A stretch of DNA of 64,000 nt from Gluconobacter sp. P1C6_b (lineage in GTDB: Bacteria; Pseudomonadota; Alphaproteobacteria; Acetobacterales; Acetobacteraceae): the NCBI RefSeq assembly GCF_018811945.1, contig NZ_JACRVU010000001.1:257476-321475 (forward strand). Direction: 5' to 3'. Below the pieces are notes generated by a model that saw nothing but the letters and a program-made list of their open reading frames with translations, made no database searches and was not told the origin of the DNA. Positions 26,930-36,404 of the stretch are shown piece after piece. The stretch's first letter is position 1. Each line of letters opens with the position of its first letter. The position numbers and the translations under genes were made by a program.

Positions 26930-27484
26930 ATGACCATTCGTTCCTGCGCCGTCTTCTGTGGCTCCCGCTTCGGCAACTCTCCCGTCTATGCCGAAGGTGC
27001 AAAAGAGATCGGAACGGCCCTGGCGCGACACGGAATCACACTGGTCTATGGTGGCGGCCATGTCGGGCTGATGGGCACGGTAGCGGATGCAGCCCTTCAG
27101 GCGGGCGGCAGGGTCATCGGCGTCATTCCCGAATTTCTCCATGCCCGCGAAGTCATGCACAAGGGTGTGACGCAGCTTGAGGTCACGCCGGACATGCACA
27201 CCCGCAAGGCCCGCATGTTCGAGCTGTCCGACGCCTACGCCATCATTCCCGGCGGCCTCGGCACGTTCGACGAACTCATGGAAATCATGACCTGGAAGCA
27301 GCTCGGCCTGCATCAGGAGCCGATCTACATCGTCAATATCGGCGGCTGGGCCACGTCCCTGGTTAACACGCTGAATGATGCGGTCGATCAGGGGTTTGCG
27401 GACCCGTCGGCCCGCAAGCTGTTCACGGTCGTCGAGGACGTGCCGGACCTGATGAGCCACCTGTCCGTCAGCGTTCCGGCCTGA
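26930..27484 (+). CDS. LOG-family nucleoside 5'-monophosphate phosphoribohydrolase
   Basis: The product is 184 residues. The Rossmann-like fold begins AVFCGSRFGNSPVYAEGAKE, with LVYGGGHVGLMGTVADAAL. The hallmark PGGLGTFDELMEIMTWKQLG holds the PGGxGTxxE motif and catalytic Glu. Members cleave ribose 5-phosphate from AMP or cytokinin nucleotides and are often misnamed lysine decarboxylases. The physiological substrate here is unknown. Confidence 0.9.
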   Translation: MTIRSCAVFCGSRFGNSPVYAEGAKEIGTALARHGITLVYGGGHVGLMGTVADAALQAGGRVIGVIPEFLHAREVMHKGVTQLEVTPDMHTRKARMFELSDAYAIIPGGLGTFDELMEIMTWKQLGLHQEPIYIVNIGGWATSLVNTLNDAVDQGFADPSARKLFTVVEDVPDLMSHLSVSVPA

Positions 27485-27512
27485 CTCCCGAAAGAGCGGG
27501 GCCAGTCCCCGC

Positions 27513-27989
27513 TCAACCTTCCAGTGTGGCCACGAGCAGACGGACCACCTCTTCCAGCCGTGTGCGGTCGGCGTCGGAAAACCGGTCCTTTACGGGGCTG
27601 TCGATGTCCAGCACGCCCACGAGCGTACCTCTGGCCACGACCGGCAGCACGATCTCCGATTCCGATGCTGCGTCACAGGCGATATGCCCGGGAAACGCAT
27701 GCACGTCCGGGACCACCAGCGTCTCCCGGCTCTGCGCGACTGTCCCGCAGACGCCGCGCCCGAGCGGAATCCGCGTACAGGCCAGACGGCCCTGAAACGG
27801 CCCGAGCACAAGTTGCCCGTCTGCCTCTTTCCACAGATAGAACCCGGCCCAGTTGATCTGTGGCAAAGCCTCGAACAGCAGGGCCGCGATATTGGCCATA
27901 TTGGCAATCATGTCCGTCTCGGTCTGCAGAACAGACCGCACCATGGGGACGAGTTCGTCCACGCTCAGACGATGGATGGGGGCACTCAT
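27513..27989 (-). CDS. msrC: Free methionine-(R)-sulfoxide reductase (GAF domain)
   Basis: The product is a 158-residue GAF-fold enzyme. The diagnostic blocks are NWAGFYLWKEADGQLVLGPF, GRLACTRIPLGRGVCGTVAQ and DVHAFPGHIACDAASESEIV. The three Cys residues in those blocks (LAC, GVC, IAC) correspond to the catalytic and resolving cysteines of fRMsr. It repairs free oxidised methionine, useful in a strongly aerobic bacterium. I start at MSAPIHRLSVDEL; the frame is open 26 codons upstream. It converges on the LOG-family gene. Confidence 0.9.
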   Translation of the reverse strand: MSAPIHRLSVDELVPMVRSVLQTETDMIANMANIAALLFEALPQINWAGFYLWKEADGQLVLGPFQGRLACTRIPLGRGVCGTVAQSRETLVVPDVHAFPGHIACDAASESEIVLPVVARGTLVGVLDIDSPVKDRFSDADRTRLEEVVRLLVATLEG

Positions 27990-28208
27990 GAGAAACTGTC
28001 CTGCAAAAAACGAAGAATGGGTCCGCCGATCATAGGACAGACGGGAAAAAACGGAAAAGGTCGCCATATTTATGGGAAATAACCATTTCCGCTAATGCTC
28101 GCGTATTCGGGAGCATTATTAGAAATAATTCACAAAATACAAAAACGGTTTCCTCGGAATGGGAGGCTTCTAAAAGAAGCCGGTCCTTTCGCCTGAAAGA
28201 TCCTGTCC

Positions 28209-29684
28209 ATGATCCTGACTTCCCAGACCCTGTCCCACCTCCCGGACTCCATCCTGACGTCGTCCTACGACCGGGATGCGGTGACGCCTGGCATTGTCCA
28301 TCTGAGCGTCGGCAATTTCCATCGTGCCCATCAGGCCGTCTATACGGACCGCGCGCTTGCGCTGGCGGACCAGTCGGGCTGGGGCATTGTCGGGATGGGT
28401 CTGATGGACCATCCGGCGGAAGTGGCGAAAGCCGAGGCCCTGCACGCGCAGGACGGGCTCTACACCCTGCGCGAATGCCCGCCGAACCGGCCCGATACAG
28501 TCCGGATCGTGAAGTCGCTGGTCGAATACATCCATGCCCCTGCCGACCGTGAGGCCGCGCTGAAGCGTCTGACGGACCCGGCCATCCGCATCGTCAGCAT
28601 GACGGTGACCGAAGGCGGCTACTACATGGATGAGGCCGGTCGGTTCATGACCGAACATCCCGCCATTGCCGAAGACCTGCACCGCCCGGTCCCGCACACG
28701 GCGTTTGGCCTGATGACGGAAGCCCTGCGTCAGCGCCGGGACGCCGGCGTTGCGCCATTCACCATCCTGTCCTGCGACAACGTTCCCGCAAATGGCGATG
28801 TCGCGCGCAACGCCGTGCTGTCCTTCGCACGCCTGCGGGACGCGGAAGTGGCGGAATGGATCGAGGCCAATGTCGCATTCCCGTCCTGCATGGTCGATCG
28901 CATCACCCCGGCCGTCCACCCCGCCGACGTGACGCGTCTGGATGCGCAGAGCGGGATCGAGGACCGTGTTCCCGTGTTCTGCGAGGACTTCATCCAGTGG
29001 GTCGTGGAAGACCATTTCCCGGCCGGACGTCCGGCCTGGGAGCAGGTCGGCGTGCTGTTCACGGACGATGTCGAGCCTTACGAACAGGTCAAGCTGCGGA
29101 TGCTGAACGCGTCCCATTCCACGCTGGCCCTGCCGGGCGTGCTGATGGGATACCGGCTGGTCGATGAGGCCATGGGCGACGAACATCTGGCCGCCCTGCT
29201 GCAGCAGTTCCTGCGCCATGATGTCGAGCCGCAGCTTACCGCCCCGCCGGGCATCAGTCTGCCGGATTACGCGGCCCAGCTTCTGCAGCGTTTCCGCAAC
29301 CATGCCGTCAGCGACCAGCTTCTGCGTATCACATCCGACAGCACGTCCAAGCTGCCGGTCTTCCTGCGGGCCACGGCCGAGGACGTTCTGAAAAAGTCTC
29401 AGGACCCGCGCCGGATCGCCTTCGTTCTCGCCTGTTACTGTGCCTATCTGACCGGCCGCGATGACGTGGAGGCCACATTCGCCGTCACGGAACCGCGCCT
29501 CAGCGCCGAAGACCGTGCTCTGGCGCTGGATGCGAACCCCGCAAAGGCTCTGGATATGAGCGTGTTTGCCGGCTGGGGGCTTGAAGCCTCGGCCGAGTTC
29601 CTCACGCGCTTCATCCAGACCCGCGAAGACCTGAAAACACGCGGCACGGCTGCCGTCCTGAAGGATCTGGTCGCAAACGTATAA
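28209..29684 (+). CDS. Mannitol dehydrogenase-family polyol oxidoreductase
   Basis: This 491-residue protein belongs to the long-chain polyol-specific dehydrogenases (mannitol 2-dehydrogenase, arabitol dehydrogenase, fructuronate reductase). The N-terminal Rossmann part has GIVHLSVGNFHRAHQAVYTD and WGIVGMGLMD. The catalytic region shows KLRMLNASHSTLALPGVLMG, with the active-site Lys of the KxxxxNxxH motif. In Gluconobacter such cytosolic enzymes interconvert fructose and mannitol with NAD(P)H. The exact substrate cannot be fixed from sequence. sldBA and xdhA nearby act on related sugar alcohols. A structured repeat follows the stop directly. Confidence 0.88.
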   Translation: MILTSQTLSHLPDSILTSSYDRDAVTPGIVHLSVGNFHRAHQAVYTDRALALADQSGWGIVGMGLMDHPAEVAKAEALHAQDGLYTLRECPPNRPDTVRIVKSLVEYIHAPADREAALKRLTDPAIRIVSMTVTEGGYYMDEAGRFMTEHPAIAEDLHRPVPHTAFGLMTEALRQRRDAGVAPFTILSCDNVPANGDVARNAVLSFARLRDAEVAEWIEANVAFPSCMVDRITPAVHPADVTRLDAQSGIEDRVPVFCEDFIQWVVEDHFPAGRPAWEQVGVLFTDDVEPYEQVKLRMLNASHSTLALPGVLMGYRLVDEAMGDEHLAALLQQFLRHDVEPQLTAPPGISLPDYAAQLLQRFRNHAVSDQLLRITSDSTSKLPVFLRATAEDVLKKSQDPRRIAFVLACYCAYLTGRDDVEATFAVTEPRLSAEDRALALDANPAKALDMSVFAGWGLEASAEFLTRFIQTREDLKTRGTAAVLKDLVANV

Positions 29685-29762
29685 AAGTTTTTGGGTTCCG
29701 CCTTTTTTCAAAAAGGCGGAGATCTTTGAAGCTTTTTGAAAAAAGCTTCACCAAAAACTTTT
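29683..29762. terminator. Three-stem inverted-repeat structure between convergent genes
   Basis: An outer 12-base stem, AAAAGTTTTTGG (29683-29694) with its complement at 29751-29762, encloses two hairpins. One pairs CCGCCTTTTT (29698-29707) with 29710-29719. The other pairs TGAAGCTTTTT (29727-29737) with 29740-29750. All stems are perfect and the loops are two bases. T runs on both strands make it a likely bidirectional terminator for the mannitol dehydrogenase gene and murA. Its three-way-junction shape suggests it may also be a dispersed intergenic repeat. Confidence 0.75.
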
Positions 29763-29769
29763 GTACCTG

Positions 29770-31026
29770 TCAGTCCGAGACGCGGGCGATATCGGCACCG
29801 CAGGCAGCGAGCTTGCGGTCCACGCCTTCATAGCCACGATCCAGATGATAGATGCGGCTGAGCTGCGTCTCACCTTCCGCAGCCAAGCCTGCCAGGATCA
29901 GCGAGAACGACGCCCGCAGATCGGTCGCCATGACGGGCGCGCCCGACAGCTTCGGCACACCACGGATGATGGCGGAACGGCCATGCACGTTGACGCGTGC
30001 GCCCATGCGATTGAGCTCCGGGACGTGCATGAAACGGTTCTCGAAGATCGTCTCGGTAATCATGGACGCGCCCTCGGCCACCGACAGCATCGCCATGAAC
30101 TGCGCCTGCATATCGGTCGGGAAGCCGGGATACGGCTCCGTCATGATGTCCACGCCCTGAAGCGTGCCGCTGCGGCGGACCCGCAGACCGCGCGCCTCTT
30201 CCACAACTTCGACGCCCGTTTCCTCAAGCGTGCGGATCACGGCGCCCAGATCATCGGCCCGTCCGCCCACCAGCAGCAGGTCGCCGCCCGTGATGCCGGC
30301 CGCGCAGGCATAGGTGCCGCACTCGATCCGGTCCGGCATGACGGCATAATGCGCGCCGTGCAGCTTCTCAACACCGTCGATGACCAGCGTGCCCGAGCCT
30401 TCGCCCGTGATCTGCGCGCCCATGGCGTTGAGGCAGTGCACCAGATCGCTGATTTCCGGCTCGCGCGCGGCGTTGACGATATGGGTGCGTCCCTTGGCCA
30501 GCGTTGCGGCCATCAGCAGGTTCTCGGTCGCGCCCACACTGGCAAACGGCAGGATGATCCGGTCACCCTTCAGCCCGTCCGGAGCAGTCGCGTTGATATA
30601 GCCGTTCTCCAGACGGATCTCGGCGCCCAGCGTCTCCAGCCCCTTGAGATGCATGTCCACAGGGCGCGTTCCGATGGCGCAGCCACCCGGCAGGGACACT
30701 TTCGCCTCACGGGCCCGTGCCAGAAGAGGGCCGAGCACCAGAATGGAGGCACGCATCTTGGAGACGATGTCATACGGCGCCTCGACGGAGCCGATCTCGC
30801 CACCGATGGAGAGCGTGCGTGGCCCCGCCTCCTCGACGGTGATGCCCAGCCCCACCAGCAGGTCGCGCATCGTCTTGATGTCCGCAATGGCTGGCACGTT
30901 GGACAGCACCAGCCGTTCGGATGTCAGCAGGCCCGCGACCATGAGCTTGAGGCCGGAGTTCTTGGCCCCCCCGATCTCGATTTCGCCTGTCAGGCGGCGG
31001 CCACCGCGAATGATGAAACGGTCCAT
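29770..31026 (-). CDS. murA: UDP-N-acetylglucosamine 1-carboxyvinyltransferase
   Basis: The product is a 418-residue EPSP-synthase-fold enzyme. It transfers enolpyruvate from PEP to UDP-GlcNAc, the first committed step of peptidoglycan synthesis. The N-terminus holds [20 protein letters not shown]. The catalytic loop [17 protein letters not shown] keeps the Cys that fosfomycin alkylates, so sensitivity is expected. The C-terminal half includes [20 protein letters not shown]. The length is normal. dcd lies 38 bases upstream on the same strand, so the two may be one transcript. Confidence 0.97.
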   Translation of the reverse strand: MDRFIIRGGRRLTGEIEIGGAKNSGLKLMVAGLLTSERLVLSNVPAIADIKTMRDLLVGLGITVEEAGPRTLSIGGEIGSVEAPYDIVSKMRASILVLGPLLARAREAKVSLPGGCAIGTRPVDMHLKGLETLGAEIRLENGYINATAPDGLKGDRIILPFASVGATENLLMAATLAKGRTHIVNAAREPEISDLVHCLNAMGAQITGEGSGTLVIDGVEKLHGAHYAVMPDRIECGTYACAAGITGGDLLLVGGRADDLGAVIRTLEETGVEVVEEARGLRVRRSGTLQGVDIMTEPYPGFPTDMQAQFMAMLSVAEGASMITETIFENRFMHVPELNRMGARVNVHGRSAIIRGVPKLSGAPVMATDLRASFSLILAGLAAEGETQLSRIYHLDRGYEGVDRKLAACGADIARVSD

Positions 31027-31064
31027 GGTGCGATCCTTGAGAAACAGGCCTTGAGAGCTGGGCT

Positions 31065-31616
31065 TTAGAGGCGGGGCGTGGTGACGCCGGACTGGCGCAT
31101 GTATTTTCCAGCACGGTCGGCGTAGCTGACCTCACAGGGGCTGGCACCCTGGAAAAACAGGAACTGACAGATGCCCTCGTTTGCATAGATTCGCGCGGGC
31201 AGCGGCGTGGTGTTGCTGATCTCGATCGTGACCTGGCCTTCCCATTCCGGCTCCAGCGGCGTGACATTCACGATAATACCACAACGCGCATAGGTGGACT
31301 TGCCGAGACATACCACCAGCGTGTCACGCGGGATGCGGAAATACTCAACCGTATGCGCCAGCGCGAAGCTGTTGGGCGGGATGGTGATGTCGCCGGTGCG
31401 GGTTACGAAGCTGTTGGAGGCAAAGTTCTTCGGGTCGACGATAGCGCTGTCCACGTCGGTAAAGATCTTGAATTCATCAGCCACGCGCGCGTCATAGCCA
31501 TAGGACGACAGACCGTAGGAAATGACGCCTTCGCGCTTCTGGGCCTCCACGAAAGGCTCGATCATGCCTTTTTCCCGGGCCATCTGGCGGATCCATGTGT
31601 CGGGCATGATGGGCAT
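31065..31616 (-). CDS. dcd: dCTP deaminase
   Basis: This 183-residue homotrimeric enzyme deaminates dCTP to dUTP for thymidylate synthesis. The blocks [39 protein letters not shown] and [20 protein letters not shown] are intact. The last one carries the catalytic Glu. I start at [15 protein letters not shown]; the preceding 28 codons are outside the conserved family. Confidence 0.96.
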   Translation of the reverse strand: MPIMPDTWIRQMAREKGMIEPFVEAQKREGVISYGLSSYGYDARVADEFKIFTDVDSAIVDPKNFASNSFVTRTGDITIPPNSFALAHTVEYFRIPRDTLVVCLGKSTYARCGIIVNVTPLEPEWEGQVTIEISNTTPLPARIYANEGICQFLFFQGASPCEVSYADRAGKYMRQSGVTTPRL

Positions 31617-31709
31617 GAAGGCACTCCTGAACGAGAGCGGCTGAAACCGCTCTCTGCGTCTTAACCCACCTGCTCTAGCGAGCGATGGACGATCACGCAA
31701 TGTGTCGGG

Positions 31710-32624
31710 TCAGTCATTTTTCGTGAGCGTCTGTGGCACACGTCCCAGCAGGGTCTCCAGCCATTGCGGGCGCAGTTCGCTGGTCAGCACGCCTCCCACG
31801 ATCAGCGCGGCACCAAGAAGGGTCGCAGGGGGCAGATGATCACCCGCCAGCCAGCCTACGAGCCCGCCCCAGACCGGCTCTCCGGCATAGATCACGGCCG
31901 CCTTTGTGGGCGAGACGGATTTCTGCGCCCAGTTCATCACAACCTGCACCAGCGCGCTCAGGCCGCCCAGTGCCAGTGCACAGCTGAACCAGATCCACGA
32001 GAACGCAGGAATCGCCTCCCCCGAAACCGGGACCATCAACCCGGCGAAAAGACTTCCGGCAAAAAGCTGCATGACCGTCACGCGCAGGCTGTCCACACCC
32101 CGCGCGTAAAGGCTGATCAGGACAATCTCGACCGCAATGGCGATGGCTGCGAACAGCGTCAGAAGATCCCCGCGCCCGAAGGACAGCGACAGCGCAGCGG
32201 GCCCCGCCAGACAGACGAGTCCGGCGAACGCCAGCGCGATCCCCAGCCAGCTCATCAGATGTGGCGCCTTGCGCAGGAACGCCCACTGGAAGATTGGCAC
32301 CAGCGGTACATACAGTGCCGTGATGAAGGCGGAGCGGCTGCTGGTGATGTCGCGAAGGCCGGCGCTTTGCAGCACGTAGCCGGTCGCCAGGGCCACACCG
32401 ATCAGCGCGCCCGCCCGGATTTCACGTCGGTTGAAATCCAGCAGTTTCCGCCCGGCCAGCAGCCCGACGAACACCGCTGCCATCATGAAGCGGACAAAGA
32501 CGAAAAAACGCGGTCCGCACTGCTGCATGGCGATGTGCAGCACGAGAAATGTCCCGCCCCACAGCACCGTCACGCCCGTCAGCGCCAGTTCCTGCGGCGT
32601 AGGAAGGGGAAAGCTGCGTTTCAC
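31710..32624 (-). CDS. EamA/DMT-superfamily transporter
   Basis: The protein is 304 residues with about ten membrane segments arranged as two EamA repeats of five. Conserved blocks are TGVTVLWGGTFLVLHIAMQQ at the start and TSSRSAFITALYVPLVPIFQ in the first repeat. The second repeat has VSPTKAAVIYAGEPVWGGLV. The family exports amino acids, nucleosides and other metabolites; the substrate here is unknown. The 59-residue charged protein gene ends a few bases upstream on the same strand. Confidence 0.88.
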   Translation of the reverse strand: MKRSFPLPTPQELALTGVTVLWGGTFLVLHIAMQQCGPRFFVFVRFMMAAVFVGLLAGRKLLDFNRREIRAGALIGVALATGYVLQSAGLRDITSSRSAFITALYVPLVPIFQWAFLRKAPHLMSWLGIALAFAGLVCLAGPAALSLSFGRGDLLTLFAAIAIAVEIVLISLYARGVDSLRVTVMQLFAGSLFAGLMVPVSGEAIPAFSWIWFSCALALGGLSALVQVVMNWAQKSVSPTKAAVIYAGEPVWGGLVGWLAGDHLPPATLLGAALIVGGVLTSELRPQWLETLLGRVPQTLTKND

Positions 32625-32630
32625 AGAGGT

Positions 32631-32810
32631 TCAGCGATCATCACTAGAAGATGAGGCAGCGTCATCCTGCGGCCGCGCACGCTGCTGCTGCTTGCGGCGC
32701 ATCAGATTGGCCCGGAGCGCCTTGGCCTCACGGTTTTCACGCTCTTCCTTCGCGGCCGCGGCGCGGTCACGGATGATCTGCTCTGTCGGTTTTGCGTCCT
32801 TACTGGTCAT
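32631..32810 (-). CDS. Small charged hypothetical protein
   Basis: The 59-residue product is highly charged and probably helical, rich in Arg, Lys, Glu and Ala (for example RAAAAKEERENREAKALRAN). It ends in an Asp/Ser run. It has no membrane segment or known motif. Its start overlaps the end of the glycosyltransferase gene by 11 bases, and it stops 6 bases before the EamA gene. The tight packing in one strand run supports it being real. Confidence 0.5.
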   Translation of the reverse strand: MTSKDAKPTEQIIRDRAAAAKEERENREAKALRANLMRRKQQQRARPQDDAASSSSDDR

Positions 32811-33984
32811 GGCTGTATTCCTCGAATGTCTCCCGCAGACGGGTGCCCAGAAGTTCGTCATACACACCCAGCGTGCGGGCCTGCATCAGCGTTGTCGTAT
32901 AGTTGGCGACGGCATGGGCCCGGGCCTTTTCCGCCAGCCAGTCCAGCGCGTCTTCGTCTGTTTCCAGAACGCTTTTCAGCGCGTCCGCCAAAGCTTGCGG
33001 ATCATCCGGAGGCACGACCAGACCCGTCTCACCGGGCAGAATTGTCTCCATCATGGCCCCCTGTGCCGTGCCGATCACGGGGCGACCCATCATCTGCGCT
33101 TCCACCAGTGTGCGTCCGAACGGCTCGGGCCGGAGCGAGGGCGCCACGACAACGCTCGCCAGTTCGCAGGCGGCTGGCATATCGGTGCAGGTTCCGGCGA
33201 AGCGGACATGCTCCTCAAGGCCAAGTTCCCGCACGCGCTGTTGCAGCCTGCGGGAGAACTTCCGGTCGTTCTCCGGGCCGGCCAGAACGCAGATCCAGCC
33301 TCTCCCCATCCGCGGGCGCAGCAGGCCCAGCGCCTCGACCAGAACGCCCTGCCCTTTCCATGCCGTCAGCCGTGCGGGCATGAGGATGATCCTTGCCTCG
33401 ACAGGCACGCGCCAGACCTCGGCCAGTTTCTGCACACGCTCGCCGGAGATCGTGCCGGGCGTGAACTCCCGCAGATCCGCCCCACGCGGAATGACGCGCA
33501 GGCGGCTTTCCGGCACGGCGTATTCGCTGCGCAGGCGGCGGGCGATGAACTCCGAAATCGCAATGACGCGGGTGCCGCGTGCCAGCACGGAATTATAAAA
33601 CTTCTTGGCCCGCCATTTCGCCTCATGAACGCCATGCCATGTCGTCACGAGCGGGATGTTTTCCCGGCGGCAGGCGATCCACGCGGCCCAGGCCGGAATC
33701 CGCGAGCGGGCATGCACAAGATCCACGCCCTCGCTGCGAATGATCGCCTGAAGATCCCGCGCCCTGCGCAGCACGGCGACAGGGGATTTTTTCTTCAGAT
33801 CAAGTTCGATATGCCGTGCGCCGGCATGACGGAGCTGCACCAGCAGCCGGCCGGGGCGCGAGGCAACCAGTGCCGTTCCACCGCCCTGCGAGATTGCCGC
33901 GGCAATCTCCACAGCCCCGCGCTCCAGGCCGCCCGTGCCCAGCGCGGGAAGAACCTGAAGGATGACGGGAGAGCGGTCGGTCAT
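32800..33984 (-). CDS. Glycosyltransferase family 4
   Basis: This is a 394-residue GT-B enzyme. The N-terminal domain has LPALGTGGLERGAVEIAAAI and VDLVHARSRIPAWAAWIAC. The C-terminal domain begins RVIPRGADLREFTPG and ILMPARLTAWKGQGVLVEAL. The donor-site EX7E-type motif is in PSLRPEPFGRTLVEAQMMGR. Such retaining enzymes build LPS or exopolysaccharide. The start at 33984 (MTDRSPVILQVLPA) fits the family; 38 upstream in-frame codons do not. Acceptor and sugar are unknown. Confidence 0.88.
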   Translation of the reverse strand: MTDRSPVILQVLPALGTGGLERGAVEIAAAISQGGGTALVASRPGRLLVQLRHAGARHIELDLKKKSPVAVLRRARDLQAIIRSEGVDLVHARSRIPAWAAWIACRRENIPLVTTWHGVHEAKWRAKKFYNSVLARGTRVIAISEFIARRLRSEYAVPESRLRVIPRGADLREFTPGTISGERVQKLAEVWRVPVEARIILMPARLTAWKGQGVLVEALGLLRPRMGRGWICVLAGPENDRKFSRRLQQRVRELGLEEHVRFAGTCTDMPAACELASVVVAPSLRPEPFGRTLVEAQMMGRPVIGTAQGAMMETILPGETGLVVPPDDPQALADALKSVLETDEDALDWLAEKARAHAVANYTTTLMQARTLGVYDELLGTRLRETFEEYSHDQ

Positions 33985-34074
33985 GACGGTCGGAGGTGGC
34001 CTGTTCCGGGAAGATCTCTGTGAAGGAAGACAGCCTGTAGCCGGGTCTGGATGCGCTTCCCACCCGAAAAATGG

Positions 34075-34104
34075 AAAAAACGGCCCCGGAAACGACAAAG
34101 GGGC
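34075..34104 (-). terminator. Probable terminator of the sldBA operon
   Basis: On the reverse strand GCCCC and GGGGC pair around a 12-base loop, followed by CG and six T. It lies 68 bases after the sldA stop. The stem is short, but the T run and position are right. Confidence 0.5.
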
Positions 34105-34172
34105 GGTCTCCGTGCCATTTCCGGCACGAAAACTACCCCTTCCGTCATCCGGAGGCCTCAGCCCCCGCGTTC

Positions 34173-36404
34173 TCAGCCCTTGTGATCGGGCAGGGCGTAG
34201 ACGACCAGCTGATCGCTGACCGGCGTCATCATGAAGTGATGACCACCCGCCATGATGGCGACGTACTGGTGGCCATTGGCCTCATAGGTCATCGGGTTCG
34301 CCTGACCGCCGCCCGGCAGAACCGCGCTCCAGACCACCTTGCCGGTGTGCTCGTCGATGGCACGGATCTGGTTATCCGTAGCCGCCGCGATGAACACCAC
34401 GCCACCGGCCGTCACGACAGAGCCGCCATTGTTCGGCGTACCGATTTCCCACGGCAGACCCGTCGGCAGACCCCACGGACCATTGGCGCGGGCCGTTCCC
34501 AGCGGATGCTGCCACAGCACCTTCTGGCCATGCTTCATGTCAATGGCCGTGATCATGCCGTAGGGCGGACGGTTGCACATCATGCCCGTGTACTGATCCC
34601 AGAACGGGGTCACGACAATGCCGTAAGGCGTACCGTCCATGGCGCCGTTACCTTCGGCACCACCGCCACCCGGCTTGTAGTTCGGGTCATCGATCGGCAT
34701 CAGGCCAAGTTCGTCAGCCTTCTTGCGGGTCACGAGCTGGTCGTACATCGGAGTGATGTTCCAGTTCGCAATCAGGATGCCGCTCTGCGGGTCATAGGAC
34801 ACGGAGCCCCAGTCGCTGCCGCCGTTATAGCCCGGATATTCGATCCAGGGCTTGTCGACGCTCGGCGGCGTGAACTCACCCGTATAGTTCGCACGGCGGA
34901 ACTTGATACGGCAGAAGAGCTGGTCGATGGGGGACATGCCCCACATGTCCTTTTCCTTCAGATCCGGTACGCGCAGGGCCGGAAAACCCGTGGACCAGGG
35001 CTGCGTCGGCGAACGCGGATCGCCCGGGATCACGCCCGGCGACGGAGCGGGACGCTCCTCGACCGGCAGGATCGGCTTGCCGTCACGACGGTCGAGCACG
35101 AAGGTCTGGCCGCGCTTGGTGGGCATGATGAGTGCGGGGACAGGCTGACCATCCTGGCCGGGCATGTCCATGAGCGTGGCCTGCGAGCCGATATCATAGT
35201 CCCAGACGTCCTTGTGAACGGTCTGGAAAACCCAGCGCGGAGAGCCGGTCTTCACATCCAGCGCGACGACTGCGGACGACACCTTGTTTTCTTCAGGGCT
35301 ACGCAGGGCGCTGTAATAGTCGGAAGCCGAGTTGCCGGTCGGGACGTAGACGAGGCCCAGCGCATTGTCGCCGGTCATCGCAGCCCAGGAGTTCGGCGTG
35401 CCACGGCTGTAATGGTTGTTGCCGGTCGGCTGGCTGTGGTCATCGGGGCGGTTCACGTCCCAAGCCCACAGGAACTTGCCGCTTTCGGCGTCATAGCCAC
35501 GGATCACACCCGACGGGGCCCAGCGGCGCTGACCATCCAGAACCTCATGATTGACCACAACCACACCGTTCACGACCGGCGGCGGCGTCGTCATGGAAAC
35601 GAAGCCGGGGACGGATTCGCCAAGACCCTGCATCAGGTTGACCTGGCCGCCATTGCCGAAGCCCTCGCACAGATTGCCGGTCGCGGCATCAACCGCGATC
35701 AGGCGCATGTCGAGCGTGCCTTCAAGGATACGGTTATGGCAGGGCTGGCCTTCCGGCACCTGCGACGACGTGAAATACGTCACGCCCTTACACGCGGCGG
35801 TGTAGGGAATGGCTTCGTATTTCTCGTTGATGTTGTGACGCCAGATCTCCTTACCCGTCGCCGGGTCGAGCTTCATGATGTCGTTCTGGGCCGAGCACAT
35901 ATAGAGGCCGTCACCCACCTTGATCGGCGTGGTTTCGGCAGCCCATTTGTTCGTCTGGCCCGGCCGCGGATAGCTGCCGGTATGATAGACAAAGGCAACC
36001 TTGAGCTGATCGGCGTTCTGCGGCGTGATCTCTGACAGCGGCGAATAGCGCATCTGGCTGTCGTCATGGCCGTAGGCGGCCCAGTCTCCGGAGGCGGGGC
36101 TGGCGCTCTGCTGCGGGGCCATCTGCGGAACATCATTCGGATCCATGGACCCGATATCCGGCAGGTTGGCCGCGTTCACACCCGGAGCCTGGGGCGCATA
36201 GGGGGACGGGCCGGAAAAGCGGCTCTTCGCGGCTGGCGTGTTCTCGGTCGGCTCGAAGGAATTGCCGCTGCCATTGCCGGGGCCCGGCACGGAAGAGGTC
36301 GGCGAACCACCGCTGCCTGCGGGGGCGAACTGGGCATTGGCAGCCAGCGGTGCACAGGCCAGCGTGGCACAGGCAACGGTGGCGAGAAGATGGGATCTGC
36401 GCAT
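34173..36404 (-). CDS. sldA: PQQ-dependent polyol (glycerol/sorbitol) dehydrogenase, large subunit
   Basis: The 743-residue quinoprotein has a signal peptide of about 24 residues (cleavage near LAANA). A Ser/Pro/Gly-rich linker leads to the eight-bladed PQQ propeller. Blade signatures include DWAAYGHDDSQMRYSPLSEI, GLVYVPTGNSASDYYSALR and GGVVFIAAATDNQIRAIDE. The enzyme works on the periplasmic face of the membrane and oxidises glycerol to dihydroxyacetone, sorbitol to sorbose, mannitol to fructose and gluconate to 5-ketogluconate. Electrons go to ubiquinone. It lacks the N-terminal membrane helices of one-chain glucose dehydrogenases because SldB supplies the anchor. Start and sldB stop overlap (TGATG), indicating translational coupling. 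Confidence 0.95.
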   Translation of the reverse strand: MRRSHLLATVACATLACAPLAANAQFAPAGSGGSPTSSVPGPGNGSGNSFEPTENTPAAKSRFSGPSPYAPQAPGVNAANLPDIGSMDPNDVPQMAPQQSASPASGDWAAYGHDDSQMRYSPLSEITPQNADQLKVAFVYHTGSYPRPGQTNKWAAETTPIKVGDGLYMCSAQNDIMKLDPATGKEIWRHNINEKYEAIPYTAACKGVTYFTSSQVPEGQPCHNRILEGTLDMRLIAVDAATGNLCEGFGNGGQVNLMQGLGESVPGFVSMTTPPPVVNGVVVVNHEVLDGQRRWAPSGVIRGYDAESGKFLWAWDVNRPDDHSQPTGNNHYSRGTPNSWAAMTGDNALGLVYVPTGNSASDYYSALRSPEENKVSSAVVALDVKTGSPRWVFQTVHKDVWDYDIGSQATLMDMPGQDGQPVPALIMPTKRGQTFVLDRRDGKPILPVEERPAPSPGVIPGDPRSPTQPWSTGFPALRVPDLKEKDMWGMSPIDQLFCRIKFRRANYTGEFTPPSVDKPWIEYPGYNGGSDWGSVSYDPQSGILIANWNITPMYDQLVTRKKADELGLMPIDDPNYKPGGGGAEGNGAMDGTPYGIVVTPFWDQYTGMMCNRPPYGMITAIDMKHGQKVLWQHPLGTARANGPWGLPTGLPWEIGTPNNGGSVVTAGGVVFIAAATDNQIRAIDEHTGKVVWSAVLPGGGQANPMTYEANGHQYVAIMAGGHHFMMTPVSDQLVVYALPDHKG

